DNA of 63,731 bases from an uncultured Bacteroidales bacterium (lineage in GTDB: Bacteria; Bacteroidota; Bacteroidia; Bacteroidales; CAIWKO01): contig CAIWKO010000015.1 of NCBI GenBank assembly GCA_903913285.1, positions 1 through 63,731 on the forward strand, in the 5' to 3' direction. A program made the translations under genes and the position numbers. The notes beneath the pieces were generated by a model. It was not told the origin of the DNA and ran no database searches. It saw only the letters and a program-made list of their open reading frames with translations. Of the stretch, positions 33,151 through 41,672 are shown piece after piece (within the stretch, counting starts at the first letter, position 1; the number at the start of each line of letters is the position of its first letter).

Positions 33151-34053
33151 ATGAAAAATTCAGCCTTACTAACGATAGCCTTATTTTTTGTGTGTATCGG
33201 GTGCAGAAACAAAACTGCCGAAACCGACGACACAAAAAAGACCGTTCCCGAAGTTCACTTTGTGAATCCCCGTATCGAAACCATGCATGAATATATAACC
33301 CTGAACGGAACGAGCCTTTTCCTGCAAAAGGAAGTGGTGAGAAGCACCGTCACCGGTTACATCACGGAAGTATACAGCACTATTGGTGAACACATCAAAC
33401 AGGGCGAAAAACTGTTTGCCGTGAAAACCTCGGAAGCTTATGCCATGAACGCTAAGAGCGATACCGGTTTGTTTTCGCGCTCTATCGCAATCAAAAGCAG
33501 CAAAAGCGGGGTGCTGTCGGTGCTGAGTTGTCAGCCCGGGAGCTATGTTCAACAGGGCGATGTGCTTGCCGAACTCACCGAACCCGAAAACCTGGTTGTT
33601 CAGATCAGCGTTCCCTACGAATTCAATGATCTTATCCGAACGGGAAAAGAATGCAGTATCGTGCTGCCCGGAGGAAAACAATTGACGGGATATGTGTTTC
33701 GCATCATGCCGCTGGTCGATAAATTATCGCAAACGCAAAATGTTTATGTGAAACTGAAAAGCTTTACTGAATTGCCCGAAAACCTGAACGTGACGGTTCA
33801 GATATTGAAGAGCAGCAAAGAAAAAGCTATGACGGTGCCAAAAAATGCGGTGTTGTCGAACGAAACCCAGGATAAGTTCAGGGTGATGAAGATCGTGAAC
33901 GATACACTGGCAGTTGAGATTCCCGTGGTGAAGGGTCTGGAGAATGACGGTGAAATTGAGATCATCTCGCCCCAACTTCTGCTGACCGACAAGATCATCA
34001 CGCAGGGAGGCTATGGTTTGCCCGATAGTTCAGCAGTTAAACCCTTGAAATAA
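33151..34053 (+). CDS. RND efflux periplasmic adaptor (HlyD/MFP family)
   Basis: 300 residues. N-terminal lipobox-like FFVCIGCRN (Cys18), so probably a lipoprotein. Biotinyl-lipoyl-like hammerhead (GYITEVYSTIGEHIKQGEKLFAVKT and, after a short insert, GVLSVLSCQPGSYVQQGDVLAEL), then beta-barrel and membrane-proximal regions. The alpha-hairpin between the two lipoyl halves is only about 20 residues instead of the usual 60-100. This short form is known in some Bacteroidota pumps and implies direct contact geometry with TolC. It abuts the permease start. Confidence 0.88.
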   Translation: MKNSALLTIALFFVCIGCRNKTAETDDTKKTVPEVHFVNPRIETMHEYITLNGTSLFLQKEVVRSTVTGYITEVYSTIGEHIKQGEKLFAVKTSEAYAMNAKSDTGLFSRSIAIKSSKSGVLSVLSCQPGSYVQQGDVLAELTEPENLVVQISVPYEFNDLIRTGKECSIVLPGGKQLTGYVFRIMPLVDKLSQTQNVYVKLKSFTELPENLNVTVQILKSSKEKAMTVPKNAVLSNETQDKFRVMKIVNDTLAVEIPVVKGLENDGEIEIISPQLLLTDKIITQGGYGLPDSSAVKPLK

Positions 34054-37000
34054 ATGGAAAAGATCTTTAATAAATATAAAAGTCCGATAGCGGTTATTCT
34101 CTTGTTGATCTTGGTGGGTGGTGGGTTTTCCTATAAGTATATGAAAACGTCACTGTTTCCGAATATAACGTTTCCGAAAATAAAGATCATAGCCGAAAAC
34201 GGGAGTCAACCCGTCGACAAGATGATGGTTACGGTTACCAAACCTATTGAAAATGCTATCAAGCAGGTTCCCAACCTGAAACTGATACGCAGTACTACCA
34301 GTATGGGAAGTTGTGAAATATCGGCATACATAGAATGGAACAGCGACATCGATCTGGCAAAACAACAAATTGTTGCACAAATTGAACAAATTAAAAACGA
34401 TCTGCCACCTGAAGTGCAGGTTACGGTTGAAAAAATGAATCCTTCCATCTTGCCTGTGATGGGTTTTTCGTTGCAATCGGACACCAAAACTCAGGTTGAA
34501 CTGAAAATGATAGCAGATTATACGGTGAAACCTTTTCTTTCTTCAATAGACGGAGTAGCTCAAATTGCTGTGATCGGCGGTAAGCAGAAAGAATATCGCA
34601 TCGTGCTCGATCAGCAAAAAATGAGTTTGTTGAAGATTAGCCCCAAAGATATTGCCGATGCAGTTAAACAAACAGGATTCATCCAGTCGAACGGCTACAC
34701 CATAGATTATAAGAGGCTTTATCTTACAGTGACAGATGCTACTTTAAAAGACAAAAACCAATTAGAGAACCTGGTCATTTATAATGATACAAATCACAGA
34801 ATCATTTTAAAGGATATTGCGACATTGGAAATAGCTGCTCAAAACGAGTATGTGAAAATTAAGGTCAATGGCAAGGATGTTCCATTGATTGCTGTGTTGA
34901 AACAGCCCAACAGCAATTTGATCGATGTGGCTTCACTGGTCAGAGAAAAAGTGAAGGAACTGGATAAGATACTGCCTAAGGGAGTAACTCTTAAACCCTA
35001 TTATGATCAGGCCGAATTTGTTAGTGATAGTATCAGAAGTATTATTGATGTGCTATGGATAGGGTTGTTGCTGGCTATAGTGGTGGTGATCATTTTTCTG
35101 CGGTCGTTTAAAGCGAGTTCTGTTGTTCTGATAACCATTCCTGCCACATTGGGTTTGACATTTCTGGCACTTCGTGTACTGGGCTTCGATTTTAATATTA
35201 TGACCATAGGAGCAATTGCCGCTTCTATCGGACTGATCATCGACGATGCTATTATCGTGGTGGAGCAAATACACCGAACTCATGAAGAATTTCCTGAGCA
35301 GGGCTCGAAAGAACTGGTAGGAAAAGCTATCAAATTTTTATTTCCGGCCATGGTCAGTTCATCGTTGAGTACCATAGTGATATTTATTCCATTTATAATG
35401 ATGTCGGGAGTGGCAGGTGCCTACTTTAAAATTCTTACCGAAACCATGATCATAACTCTGGTTTGTTCGTTTATCGTTGTTTGGCTTGGATTACCCGTAA
35501 TTTATATATTGCTTTCGAAAAACCGGCCTGCCTCGCACCATATTAAGATACGCAGTGTGAAACAGCGCAACTGGATCATGTTCTTTCTTCACAGGCCGTA
35601 TATCAGCTTTGGCTTTGTAGTTATATTGATCGTTTGCAGTGTTATTATCATTCCAAAACTACAGACAGGTTTTTTGCCTGAAATGGACGAAGGTTCTATA
35701 GTGCTCGACTACAACAGCCCTGCGGGAACTTCGCTTGAAGAAACCGACAGGATGCTGAATGCAGTTGATAAAATTTTAGATAAAACCCCTGAAGTGGAAA
35801 CCTATTCTCGACGCACAGGAACACAAATGGGCTTTTTTATAACCGAACCCAACAGGGGAGACTATTTGATACAACTTCATAAGAAACGCAACAGAACTAC
35901 AGATGAGGTTTCGGATGATATCAGGAAAAGTGTAGAAGCATCGGTACCTGCGCTAACTGTTGATTTCGGGCAGGTGATAACCGATATGCTCGGCGATCTG
36001 ATGAGCAGTGTTCAACCAGTAGAAGTAAAAATTTTTGGCAGCAACCATGAAAAACTAAAAGATTATTCGAAGCAAGTGGCTGATAGCATTCAAACAGTTG
36101 CTGGTACTGCTGATGTTTTCAACGGTATTGTAATTGCAGGGCCTGTATTAAAAGTTATACCGAAAGAAGCGCAGTTGAAGCAATTCGGATTGAATGCTAC
36201 CGATCTGCAGATGCAAATTCAAACAAATTTGGATGGTATTATAGTTGGCTCTATCCCAGAAAAAGAGCAACTTACCAACATTCGCATGATCTTTCCGGTG
36301 AATAACCAAACACCCATCGATAAACTGCATCAGACAAAAATATTTTTGCCTTCAGGAAATTTATCTTCCTTGTCGAACTTTGCCGATTTCACCATTCAGA
36401 GCGGTGTGGCGGAGATTCAACGCGAAAACCTGCAAACCATGGGAGTGATTACTGCACGGCTCAACGACCGCGATTTGGGTAGTGTGATGAAAGATATCAA
36501 GAAGAAGATCGGGAAAATTAACTTTCCGGATTCGTATAGGGTTGATTATGGTGGCGCTTACGCGGAACAACAACAATCTTTTTTTGAATTGCTTCTGATA
36601 TTGATCTCCGCAGGTCTTTTGGTTTTTGTGGTGATACTGTTTATGTTCAAAGATATTAAGTTGGCACTGATCATCATTTTTATTAGTGGGTTAGGCATTT
36701 CGGGGAGTTTGCTGGCCTTGTTCCTTACCAACACTCCATTAAATGTTGGCAGCTACACCGGTTTGATCATGATCATCGGCATCATTGGTGAGAATTCGAT
36801 CTTCACCATCCAACAGTTTTTGTCGGAGTTGAAACATTCTACCGTGAAAAAGGCATTGAGTTACGCAATTTCTGCCCGTTTGCGTCCGAAACTTATGACA
36901 GCCATCGGAGCTATTGTTGCACTAGCTCCTTTAGCCATCGGTATTGGCACAGGTGCTCAAATGCATCAACCACTTGCTATAGCAGTTATTGGAGGGTTGA

Positions 37001-37083
37001 TAATAGCTTTGCCATTGCTATTGATAGTTTTGCCGGCATTTCTGGTGATAGTTTATAAAGTTAGACCAGATAATGTTGAATAG
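34054..37083 (+). CDS. RND-family efflux permease
   Basis: 1009 residues, twelve membrane helices with two large periplasmic loops (about 30-330 and 540-840). TM4 carries the proton-relay pair in GLIIDDAIIVVE, as in drug-type (HAE1) pumps. In TM10 the lysine found in AcrB (GLSAKNAIL) is Glu913 (GIIGENSIF), a notable change in the relay. It sits directly after the adaptor gene (stop and start adjacent) and completes a tolC-adaptor-permease operon. The substrate is unknown; the relay pair argues against a CzcA-type metal pump. Confidence 0.9.
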   Translation: MEKIFNKYKSPIAVILLLILVGGGFSYKYMKTSLFPNITFPKIKIIAENGSQPVDKMMVTVTKPIENAIKQVPNLKLIRSTTSMGSCEISAYIEWNSDIDLAKQQIVAQIEQIKNDLPPEVQVTVEKMNPSILPVMGFSLQSDTKTQVELKMIADYTVKPFLSSIDGVAQIAVIGGKQKEYRIVLDQQKMSLLKISPKDIADAVKQTGFIQSNGYTIDYKRLYLTVTDATLKDKNQLENLVIYNDTNHRIILKDIATLEIAAQNEYVKIKVNGKDVPLIAVLKQPNSNLIDVASLVREKVKELDKILPKGVTLKPYYDQAEFVSDSIRSIIDVLWIGLLLAIVVVIIFLRSFKASSVVLITIPATLGLTFLALRVLGFDFNIMTIGAIAASIGLIIDDAIIVVEQIHRTHEEFPEQGSKELVGKAIKFLFPAMVSSSLSTIVIFIPFIMMSGVAGAYFKILTETMIITLVCSFIVVWLGLPVIYILLSKNRPASHHIKIRSVKQRNWIMFFLHRPYISFGFVVILIVCSVIIIPKLQTGFLPEMDEGSIVLDYNSPAGTSLEETDRMLNAVDKILDKTPEVETYSRRTGTQMGFFITEPNRGDYLIQLHKKRNRTTDEVSDDIRKSVEASVPALTVDFGQVITDMLGDLMSSVQPVEVKIFGSNHEKLKDYSKQVADSIQTVAGTADVFNGIVIAGPVLKVIPKEAQLKQFGLNATDLQMQIQTNLDGIIVGSIPEKEQLTNIRMIFPVNNQTPIDKLHQTKIFLPSGNLSSLSNFADFTIQSGVAEIQRENLQTMGVITARLNDRDLGSVMKDIKKKIGKINFPDSYRVDYGGAYAEQQQSFFELLLILISAGLLVFVVILFMFKDIKLALIIIFISGLGISGSLLALFLTNTPLNVGSYTGLIMIIGIIGENSIFTIQQFLSELKHSTVKKALSYAISARLRPKLMTAIGAIVALAPLAIGIGTGAQMHQPLAIAVIGGLIIALPLLLIVLPAFLVIVYKVRPDNVE

Positions 37084-37127
37084 TACAACAAAAAAACTTG
37101 AAAAAAATCATTTCGAATAAAAAAAAC

Positions 37128-37156
37128 TTGGATTTATCTTTTTTTTATTACCTTTG
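37128..37156 (+). promoter_or_regulatory. Consensus housekeeping promoter of a small RNA
   Basis: TTG at 37128-37130, 18-nt spacer, TACCTTTG at 37149-37156. No protein-coding gene follows; the next element is a two-hairpin, terminated transcript. Confidence 0.75.
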
Positions 37157-37161
37157 CAATT

Positions 37162-37241
37162 ACACATAAAAGAACGGTGGTATTATGTTGGTAAATATCA
37201 CCTTATATTAGAGGTGCTCTTAATTGAGCACCTCTTTTTTT
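37162..37241 (+). ncRNA. Putative small RNA, about 80 nt, two hairpins
   Basis: Predicted start about 6 nt after the -7 element. Hairpin 1 is ggtggtatt (37176-37184), loop atgttggta, aatatcacc (37194-37202), nine pairs with one G-T. Hairpin 2 is agaggtgctc, loop ttaatt, gagcacctct, then T7: an intrinsic terminator. The transcript matches no family I know. A nine-codon frame (MLVNITLY, 37185-37211) lies inside, starting in the loop of hairpin 1 and ending at hairpin 2, so a leader-peptide-like or dual-function RNA is an alternative. Confidence 0.6.
37210..37241 (+). terminator. Intrinsic terminator of the small RNA
   Basis: Ten-base-pair perfect stem agaggtgctc/gagcacctct with loop ttaatt, followed by seven T. 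Confidence 0.9.
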
Positions 37242-37270
37242 ATCGGGTAGCATAAATTTATCAGAATGAT

Positions 37271-37304
37271 AAAAAAAAGATCCCGTTCAGTTATGAACGG
37301 GATC
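37271..37304 (-). terminator. Intrinsic terminator of the minus-strand Spy-like gene
   Basis: gatcccgttca, loop gtta, tgaacgggatc: an 11-bp perfect stem. On the minus strand it is followed by eight T. It lies 30 bp past the stop at 37335. Confidence 0.9.
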
Positions 37305-37334
37305 TGGTAAAATATTTTAGTTATTAGACTTTAC

Positions 37335-37757
37335 TTATTTTGCGTGTTCGCCTTCACCTTTTCCTTTATTAGCTTTTTCTTCTGTTTCCATCTTTTTAAT
37401 TTGGTCGGCTGTAAGGATCTTTTTTACACTTTCGCGATACTCTTTTCTGGCAGTTTTAACTTCTGTATTCGCAACATCTTTTTTGTCATCTTGTCCTTTG
37501 TATTTTGCATTGATCTCATCTACTTTTTTCGAGCGGATAAGTGCCAAATTGTAAACCTGTTTTTTTTGGTCTTCTGTCAAAGTAACTGTTTTGTCAAGTT
37601 TATCAACTGATGCCTGAGCTTTTTGTTCTGGTGTTTCGGTTTTGACTTTGTCTTGACTGCTTTTCTGTTTATCGGATGCTCTGACACTACTATTTTGTGC
37701 TTGACTTGCAAAAGCAATGGCTCCGATCATAATGAATATTAAAAATAATTTTTTCAT
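37335..37757 (-). CDS. Secreted Spy/LTxxQ-like helical protein
   Basis: 140 residues. Signal peptide 1-20 (SQAQ). Highly charged helical body with two LTxxQ motifs: TVTLTEDQKKQVYNLALIRSKKVDEI and VKKILTADQIKKMETEEKANKGKG. This is the pattern of small Spy/CpxP-like periplasmic chaperone or metal-binding proteins. Monocistronic, with a TACATTTG -7 element upstream and a strong terminator. It is not next to a sigma factor, unlike the related proteins at 8.4, 10.4, 19.3 and 23.7 kb. Confidence 0.75.
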   Translation of the reverse strand: MKKLFLIFIMIGAIAFASQAQNSSVRASDKQKSSQDKVKTETPEQKAQASVDKLDKTVTLTEDQKKQVYNLALIRSKKVDEINAKYKGQDDKKDVANTEVKTARKEYRESVKKILTADQIKKMETEEKANKGKGEGEHAK

Positions 37758-37787
37758 TGTTTTGATTTTTAATTATGGTTTATGATA

Positions 37788-37795
37788 CAAATGTA
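37788..37795 (-). promoter_or_regulatory. -7 element (TACATTTG) of the Spy-like gene
   Basis: Minus strand TACATTTG about 30 nt before the start codon, in the context actacatttgtat that recurs at 41590-41597. Confidence 0.5.
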
Positions 37796-37847
37796 GTAAA
37801 AAACTTTTAATTTTTATAAAAGTAGTTATTTTATTTTTTTTAGGGAG

Positions 37848-39098
37848 TTACTCCGCAATGATAAATTTGCCGTTACCAACCAATTTGTCATCGGAAGTTA
37901 AGGTATAAAAATACATCCCGTTACGTAAGTTTTCTTTTTCAATTTTTATTGAATGCAAGTTATCTGTGGTGATTACATTAACTTTTCTGCCGTTCATATC
38001 ATAAATTGCAAGTTCGCCTTTTGCAAGTTCCACAAACGGATCGACAATAAGATTGGCCGAAGATGAAAACGGATTAGGAACAATTTGAGTGTTGGTATTT
38101 ATTTCATTATACTCATCTGTTGTTGTAATCCCACTTGATGCTAGCCAAATAGTAGCATTCACAATAAGTTTTTCGTGGTTTCCGGCAGCATCGGCTATCC
38201 ATCCGGTGTATAACACGTCGTTCGGATCTCCGGTGCCGTCGTCGCAGGGAGAACTGTCACCGAAACCGACCACCCTGCCGGCTCCGTATTTAGCTCGGGC
38301 TACCATAACATTAGTTGTTCCTGTGTTTGATGAACCTGTTTTATAAACGATACCTTTCACGGTTGAATTATTGGCAGTGCTTAATGTCATGGTGGTTCCG
38401 CCACTCCACATTACTTCGGTTACATTTCCCATAGGGCCATGCAGTAATGTGTCGGTTGAAAGGCTTGCAATATTGGTTGATGTTTGCGAAATATCAACAT
38501 GATCGAAATGAATTCCGAAGGGGTGAACACTGTTGGTATCCATCAGATCGTTCCAGATTATTGGAGGATCATTTCCATCGTTATTACGGTCAGCCCCCTG
38601 ATGGTCGGCAACCATAAATAATCCGCCACCGTTTTGAACGAATGAAAGTATCGCCGTTTTTTCTGCAGTAGTAAATAAAATGTTGGGTTCTACAACTATA
38701 AAAACTTTATAATTCGAAAGATCCTGCGGGTTGCTGGCATTATTGTATGTTATTGCAGTTCCAACAGGAAGCGTTTCTACAGTATATCCTTTTTTTACCA
38801 TATCGACACCCCATGAAGATATACCACCTAACCAGTAAGTTTCGGCAGTTGTGCTTGAAATTCCGCTTTGTGCAGGTATTGGTATGCGTTGCGGATTTGA
38901 TTCATTACCATTTGTAGTGGCTGGGCCTGAAGACCAGCTGAGGTTATGCGTATCGGCATCAATTACCCAATCAGCATTTGCGGCTGATTCAGCTTTAGTG
39001 GCATCGAAAAGTATTTTTATTTGCGAAAAAGCAGGTGAATAGCTGGACATGATCAATAAAAGTGTAATGGATAAAATCTTGACTGTAGTAATTCTCAT
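37848..39098 (-). CDS. T9SS-secreted GATase-like (DUF4350-type) protein
   Basis: 416 residues. Signal peptide 1-25. The body (about 27-320) has a glutamine-amidotransferase-like layout: IKILFDATKAE at the start, LSNYKVFIVVEPN, FVQNGGGLFMVADHQGADRN and GAGRVVGFGDSSPCDDGTG. These resemble DUF4350/GldG-type or ThuA-like domains, which are often non-catalytic. T9SS signal from IVPNPFSSS to NGKFIIAE. Function unknown; possibly a surface hydrolase or sugar-binding protein. It lies alone with a TATTTTTG -7 element upstream. Confidence 0.75.
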   Translation of the reverse strand: MRITTVKILSITLLLIMSSYSPAFSQIKILFDATKAESAANADWVIDADTHNLSWSSGPATTNGNESNPQRIPIPAQSGISSTTAETYWLGGISSWGVDMVKKGYTVETLPVGTAITYNNASNPQDLSNYKVFIVVEPNILFTTAEKTAILSFVQNGGGLFMVADHQGADRNNDGNDPPIIWNDLMDTNSVHPFGIHFDHVDISQTSTNIASLSTDTLLHGPMGNVTEVMWSGGTTMTLSTANNSTVKGIVYKTGSSNTGTTNVMVARAKYGAGRVVGFGDSSPCDDGTGDPNDVLYTGWIADAAGNHEKLIVNATIWLASSGITTTDEYNEINTNTQIVPNPFSSSANLIVDPFVELAKGELAIYDMNGRKVNVITTDNLHSIKIEKENLRNGMYFYTLTSDDKLVGNGKFIIAE

Positions 39099-39130
39099 TA
39101 GTAATATTTTTATGAATGGGATTAGAAACG

Positions 39131-39138
39131 CAAAAATA
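39131..39138 (-). promoter_or_regulatory. -7 element (TATTTTTG) of the GATase-like gene
   Basis: Minus strand TATTTTTG about 33 nt before the start codon at 39098. No -33 TTG at the right distance. Confidence 0.45.
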
Positions 39139-39263
39139 CCTAATAATAGTGTAACCGATTATGGTATTTGGCCTTATTAACTGATTTTTATCAATTAAAC
39201 GATCAAAGATACCTGAATAACTGTGTGGTTATTATTGCAGGTTATGATCTAAGTCAAAAGCTT

Positions 39264-40763
39264 TTAATTACGTCTGAATCTGTTGCTTTTCAATCCGTAA
39301 ACCGTACGGAAATGGTAGCCATAGATCGAGAACGAAACCGCATCGACAAACAGTGATGGTTTTTTGAAGAAAGTCCATATCATGAACTTCCAATAATCAG
39401 CGCGGCCACGGTTTATTACTCCAATGATAATGATCGATTTTACGAAAGCCATCAATGCAATGATATCAAACTTCATAGGATTGGAGTTTTGAGGTTTGTA
39501 TGTGCGTAGAAGATTCCGTATGCGATTATAATAAGGCTTGGTTGTGTATATATCGCGGATGATTTTTTTGTAACCAGTCATAAGTTCCTGCTGGTCCATA
39601 CGGGGAACAAAGTTCATCGAGTAGTCGGTATTATTGCCTGTAGTCTCAACCGTTAAACGGTTCTCCGATTCAAGACGGTCGTAGAGTTTTGTGTTCTTGG
39701 GTGCATTGAGCAAACCTACCATGGCCGAAACGATGCCACTTTGCTGAATGAAATCGATCTGGCGCTGGAAAACAGAGGGTGAATCGCTGTCGAAACCTAC
39801 AATGAAACCACCAGATACCTGCAAGCCTGCTGCCTGAATTATTTTTATGCTTTCGATCAGATCGCGGTTCTTGTTCTGCACTTTGTTGCATTCGTGCAAC
39901 GATTTCTCCTCAGGTGTTTCGATACCGATAAACACCGAATTGAATCCGGTTTCTGCCATCAATTGCAGCAATTCCTTATCATCAGCCAGATCGATGGAAG
40001 CTTCGGTATTGAATACGAACGGATGCTTATGTTTCTGCATCCAGATCTTCATGGCCGGTAGCAGTTCCTGTTTTATCACTTTTTTGTTACCTATAAAATT
40101 ATCGTCAACAATAAACACATTGCCTCGCCAGTGCAGATCGAAAAGTTTATCGAGTTCATTCAATATCTGCATCGTTGACTTCATTCTCACCTTGTGCCCG
40201 AATAAGGATGTTATTTCGCAGAACTCGCATGAGAAAGGACATCCGCGCGATACCTGAATATTCATAAATGCATAATTCTTTTGCGATAGCAATTGAAAAT
40301 CGGGGGCAGGAGTGGCTGTGATATCAGGAAACTCACTTGTTCTGTATATTTTCTGTGCACGACCTTCTGCCAGATCTTTCAGAAACAACGGCAACGTAAC
40401 TTCAGCTTCATTCAGTATCTGATGGTCTATCATCGGATAGTTTGCAAAATCCTGTGTGAACATAGGTCCTCCGGCAACAATTTTTACACCAAGCCGGATA
40501 CATTCATCAATTATTTTTTGCACTGAATCTCTTTGTATCACCATGGCGCTGATAAATACATAATCGGCCCATTGAATGTCTTTGGCATTAAGCGGGGCAA
40601 CGTTCATATCGATCAGCTTTTTTTCCCAGGTTGAGGGAAGCATGGCCGAAACGGTTATTAACCCCAAAGGAGGTAACGCTGCCTTTTTCGAAATAAAACG
40701 TAATGCATGTTTAAAACTCCAGAATGAATCGGGATAATTGGGATGAACTAAAAGAATTTTCAT
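39264..40763 (-). CDS. B12-binding-domain radical SAM protein
   Basis: 499 residues from the ATG at 40761-40763 (a TTG eight codons upstream is less likely). N-terminal cobalamin-binding-like domain (KILLVHPNYPDSF, then VFISAMVIQRDSVQKIIDEC and VKIVAGGPMFT). A radical SAM barrel follows, with the cluster motif CPFSCEFC (Cx3CxxC) after VSRGCP. Then come FIVDDNFIGNKK, TEASIDLADD and GFNSVFIGIETPEE, and a C-terminal DUF4070-like part. It is related to the HpnP/HpnJ-type group, which methylates or rearranges lipids. The substrate is unknown; no hopanoid gene lies nearby. Confidence 0.88.
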   Translation of the reverse strand: MKILLVHPNYPDSFWSFKHALRFISKKAALPPLGLITVSAMLPSTWEKKLIDMNVAPLNAKDIQWADYVFISAMVIQRDSVQKIIDECIRLGVKIVAGGPMFTQDFANYPMIDHQILNEAEVTLPLFLKDLAEGRAQKIYRTSEFPDITATPAPDFQLLSQKNYAFMNIQVSRGCPFSCEFCEITSLFGHKVRMKSTMQILNELDKLFDLHWRGNVFIVDDNFIGNKKVIKQELLPAMKIWMQKHKHPFVFNTEASIDLADDKELLQLMAETGFNSVFIGIETPEEKSLHECNKVQNKNRDLIESIKIIQAAGLQVSGGFIVGFDSDSPSVFQRQIDFIQQSGIVSAMVGLLNAPKNTKLYDRLESENRLTVETTGNNTDYSMNFVPRMDQQELMTGYKKIIRDIYTTKPYYNRIRNLLRTYKPQNSNPMKFDIIALMAFVKSIIIIGVINRGRADYWKFMIWTFFKKPSLFVDAVSFSIYGYHFRTVYGLKSNRFRRN

Positions 40764-41093
40764 GTGTGGAAATAGGATTGTTATCAAATATTATTTGCTG
40801 AGATCAGTTTTCGATTATCATCTTTAGATTCATAAAACAAAATTGACAATGAGCATGATGTTGAGGTTTGTTTACAGAAAAATAAGTATCTTTCTCGTCA
40901 ATACATAATTGGATACAAAGGTCGGAAGAAGTATTAGCAGTAATGTTACACAATTCTGTGCAAATGATACATAAATCACACATTTTTGAGATTACTAAAT
41001 CTGAGTAATTTCAGATTTGTTTGTAAAATAGAATCATGGGTATATTTGACATTCCATGATTTCAATCTGCAGATTATTTATTATTGGTTGTTC
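40764..41093. other. gene-free AT-rich spacer
   Basis: No gene, hairpin of terminator type or repeat that I can support; only a 12-bp palindrome aatctgcagatt near 41065. Confidence 0.6.
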
Positions 41094-41570
41094 TCAATTC
41101 TGATCTTCCATGTTCTGAATTTGCTGCTCTTTTTTCATCAGGCAGTAAAAGTAATACACAAAAAGCGGAATTGACAGGTATACCAATAGTTCGAGCATAT
41201 CGTAATACCTTAGTGCACCTACCGAAAAAGGCCAGAATTTTTTTACATCTCTGTCGGAGGTACCAAACGCATTTGATACAGCCATCACCATGAGAGCAAT
41301 GTTGATGATTCCAAAGATGATATAGGGTATCCAAAACTTTCTCGATTGTCCGGCACGATATACAAAGTAAATTAATAATGGAATGCCAAGATAGACCAAT
41401 AATTCATATAGATCGTAATATCGGGGTGAGCCAACAGTGAACGGCCAGAACTCGGTCATTGTTGTGTCGGAAGCGCCGAATGCGTTGGTGGTTGCTAATA
41501 TAAAAAGCGTGATATTGATAACGGCCTAAATCAGATAGAAAGTGATAAAGCCTTTGTGAATGGTTTTCAT
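41094..41570 (-). pseudogene. Internally duplicated four-helix membrane protein broken by an in-frame TAG
   Basis: Reading from the ATG at 41568-41570 gives MKTIHKGFITFYLI, then TAG (41526-41528), then an uninterrupted 143-codon frame to the stop at 41094. The parts are two copies of one unit: ITFYLI*AVINITLFILA...NAFGASD...FWPFTVGSPRYYD and IPYIIFGIINIALMVMAVSNAFGTSD...FWPFSVGALRYYD. The stop replaces the glycine of the second copy. A shorter 121-residue protein could start at ATG 41457-41459 but would lack the first helix. The promoter is intact. I do not recognise the family. The stop could be a recent nonsense mutation, readthrough or a sequencing error. Confidence 0.75.
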
Positions 41571-41589
41571 TTTGCTGATTTTCTGAATA

Positions 41590-41620
41590 CAAATGTAGTA
41601 ATAATAACTGCTAAAATCAA
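41590..41620 (-). promoter_or_regulatory. Housekeeping promoter of the interrupted membrane gene
   Basis: On the minus strand: TTG (41618-41620), 20-nt spacer, TACATTTG (41590-41597), about 20 nt before the start codon. Confidence 0.6.
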
Positions 41621-41672
41621 CAATTATTGTTAGATGAGGTATGAAAGTGAAATTGAAATAGAAACAAATAAT

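Larger units (their letters stand above)
37084..37334. other. intergenic region holding a small RNA locus and a terminator
   Basis: No protein gene. It contains the promoter at 37128-37156, the small RNA at about 37162-37241 and the terminator of the minus-strand gene at 37271-37304, each listed separately. Confidence 0.8.
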
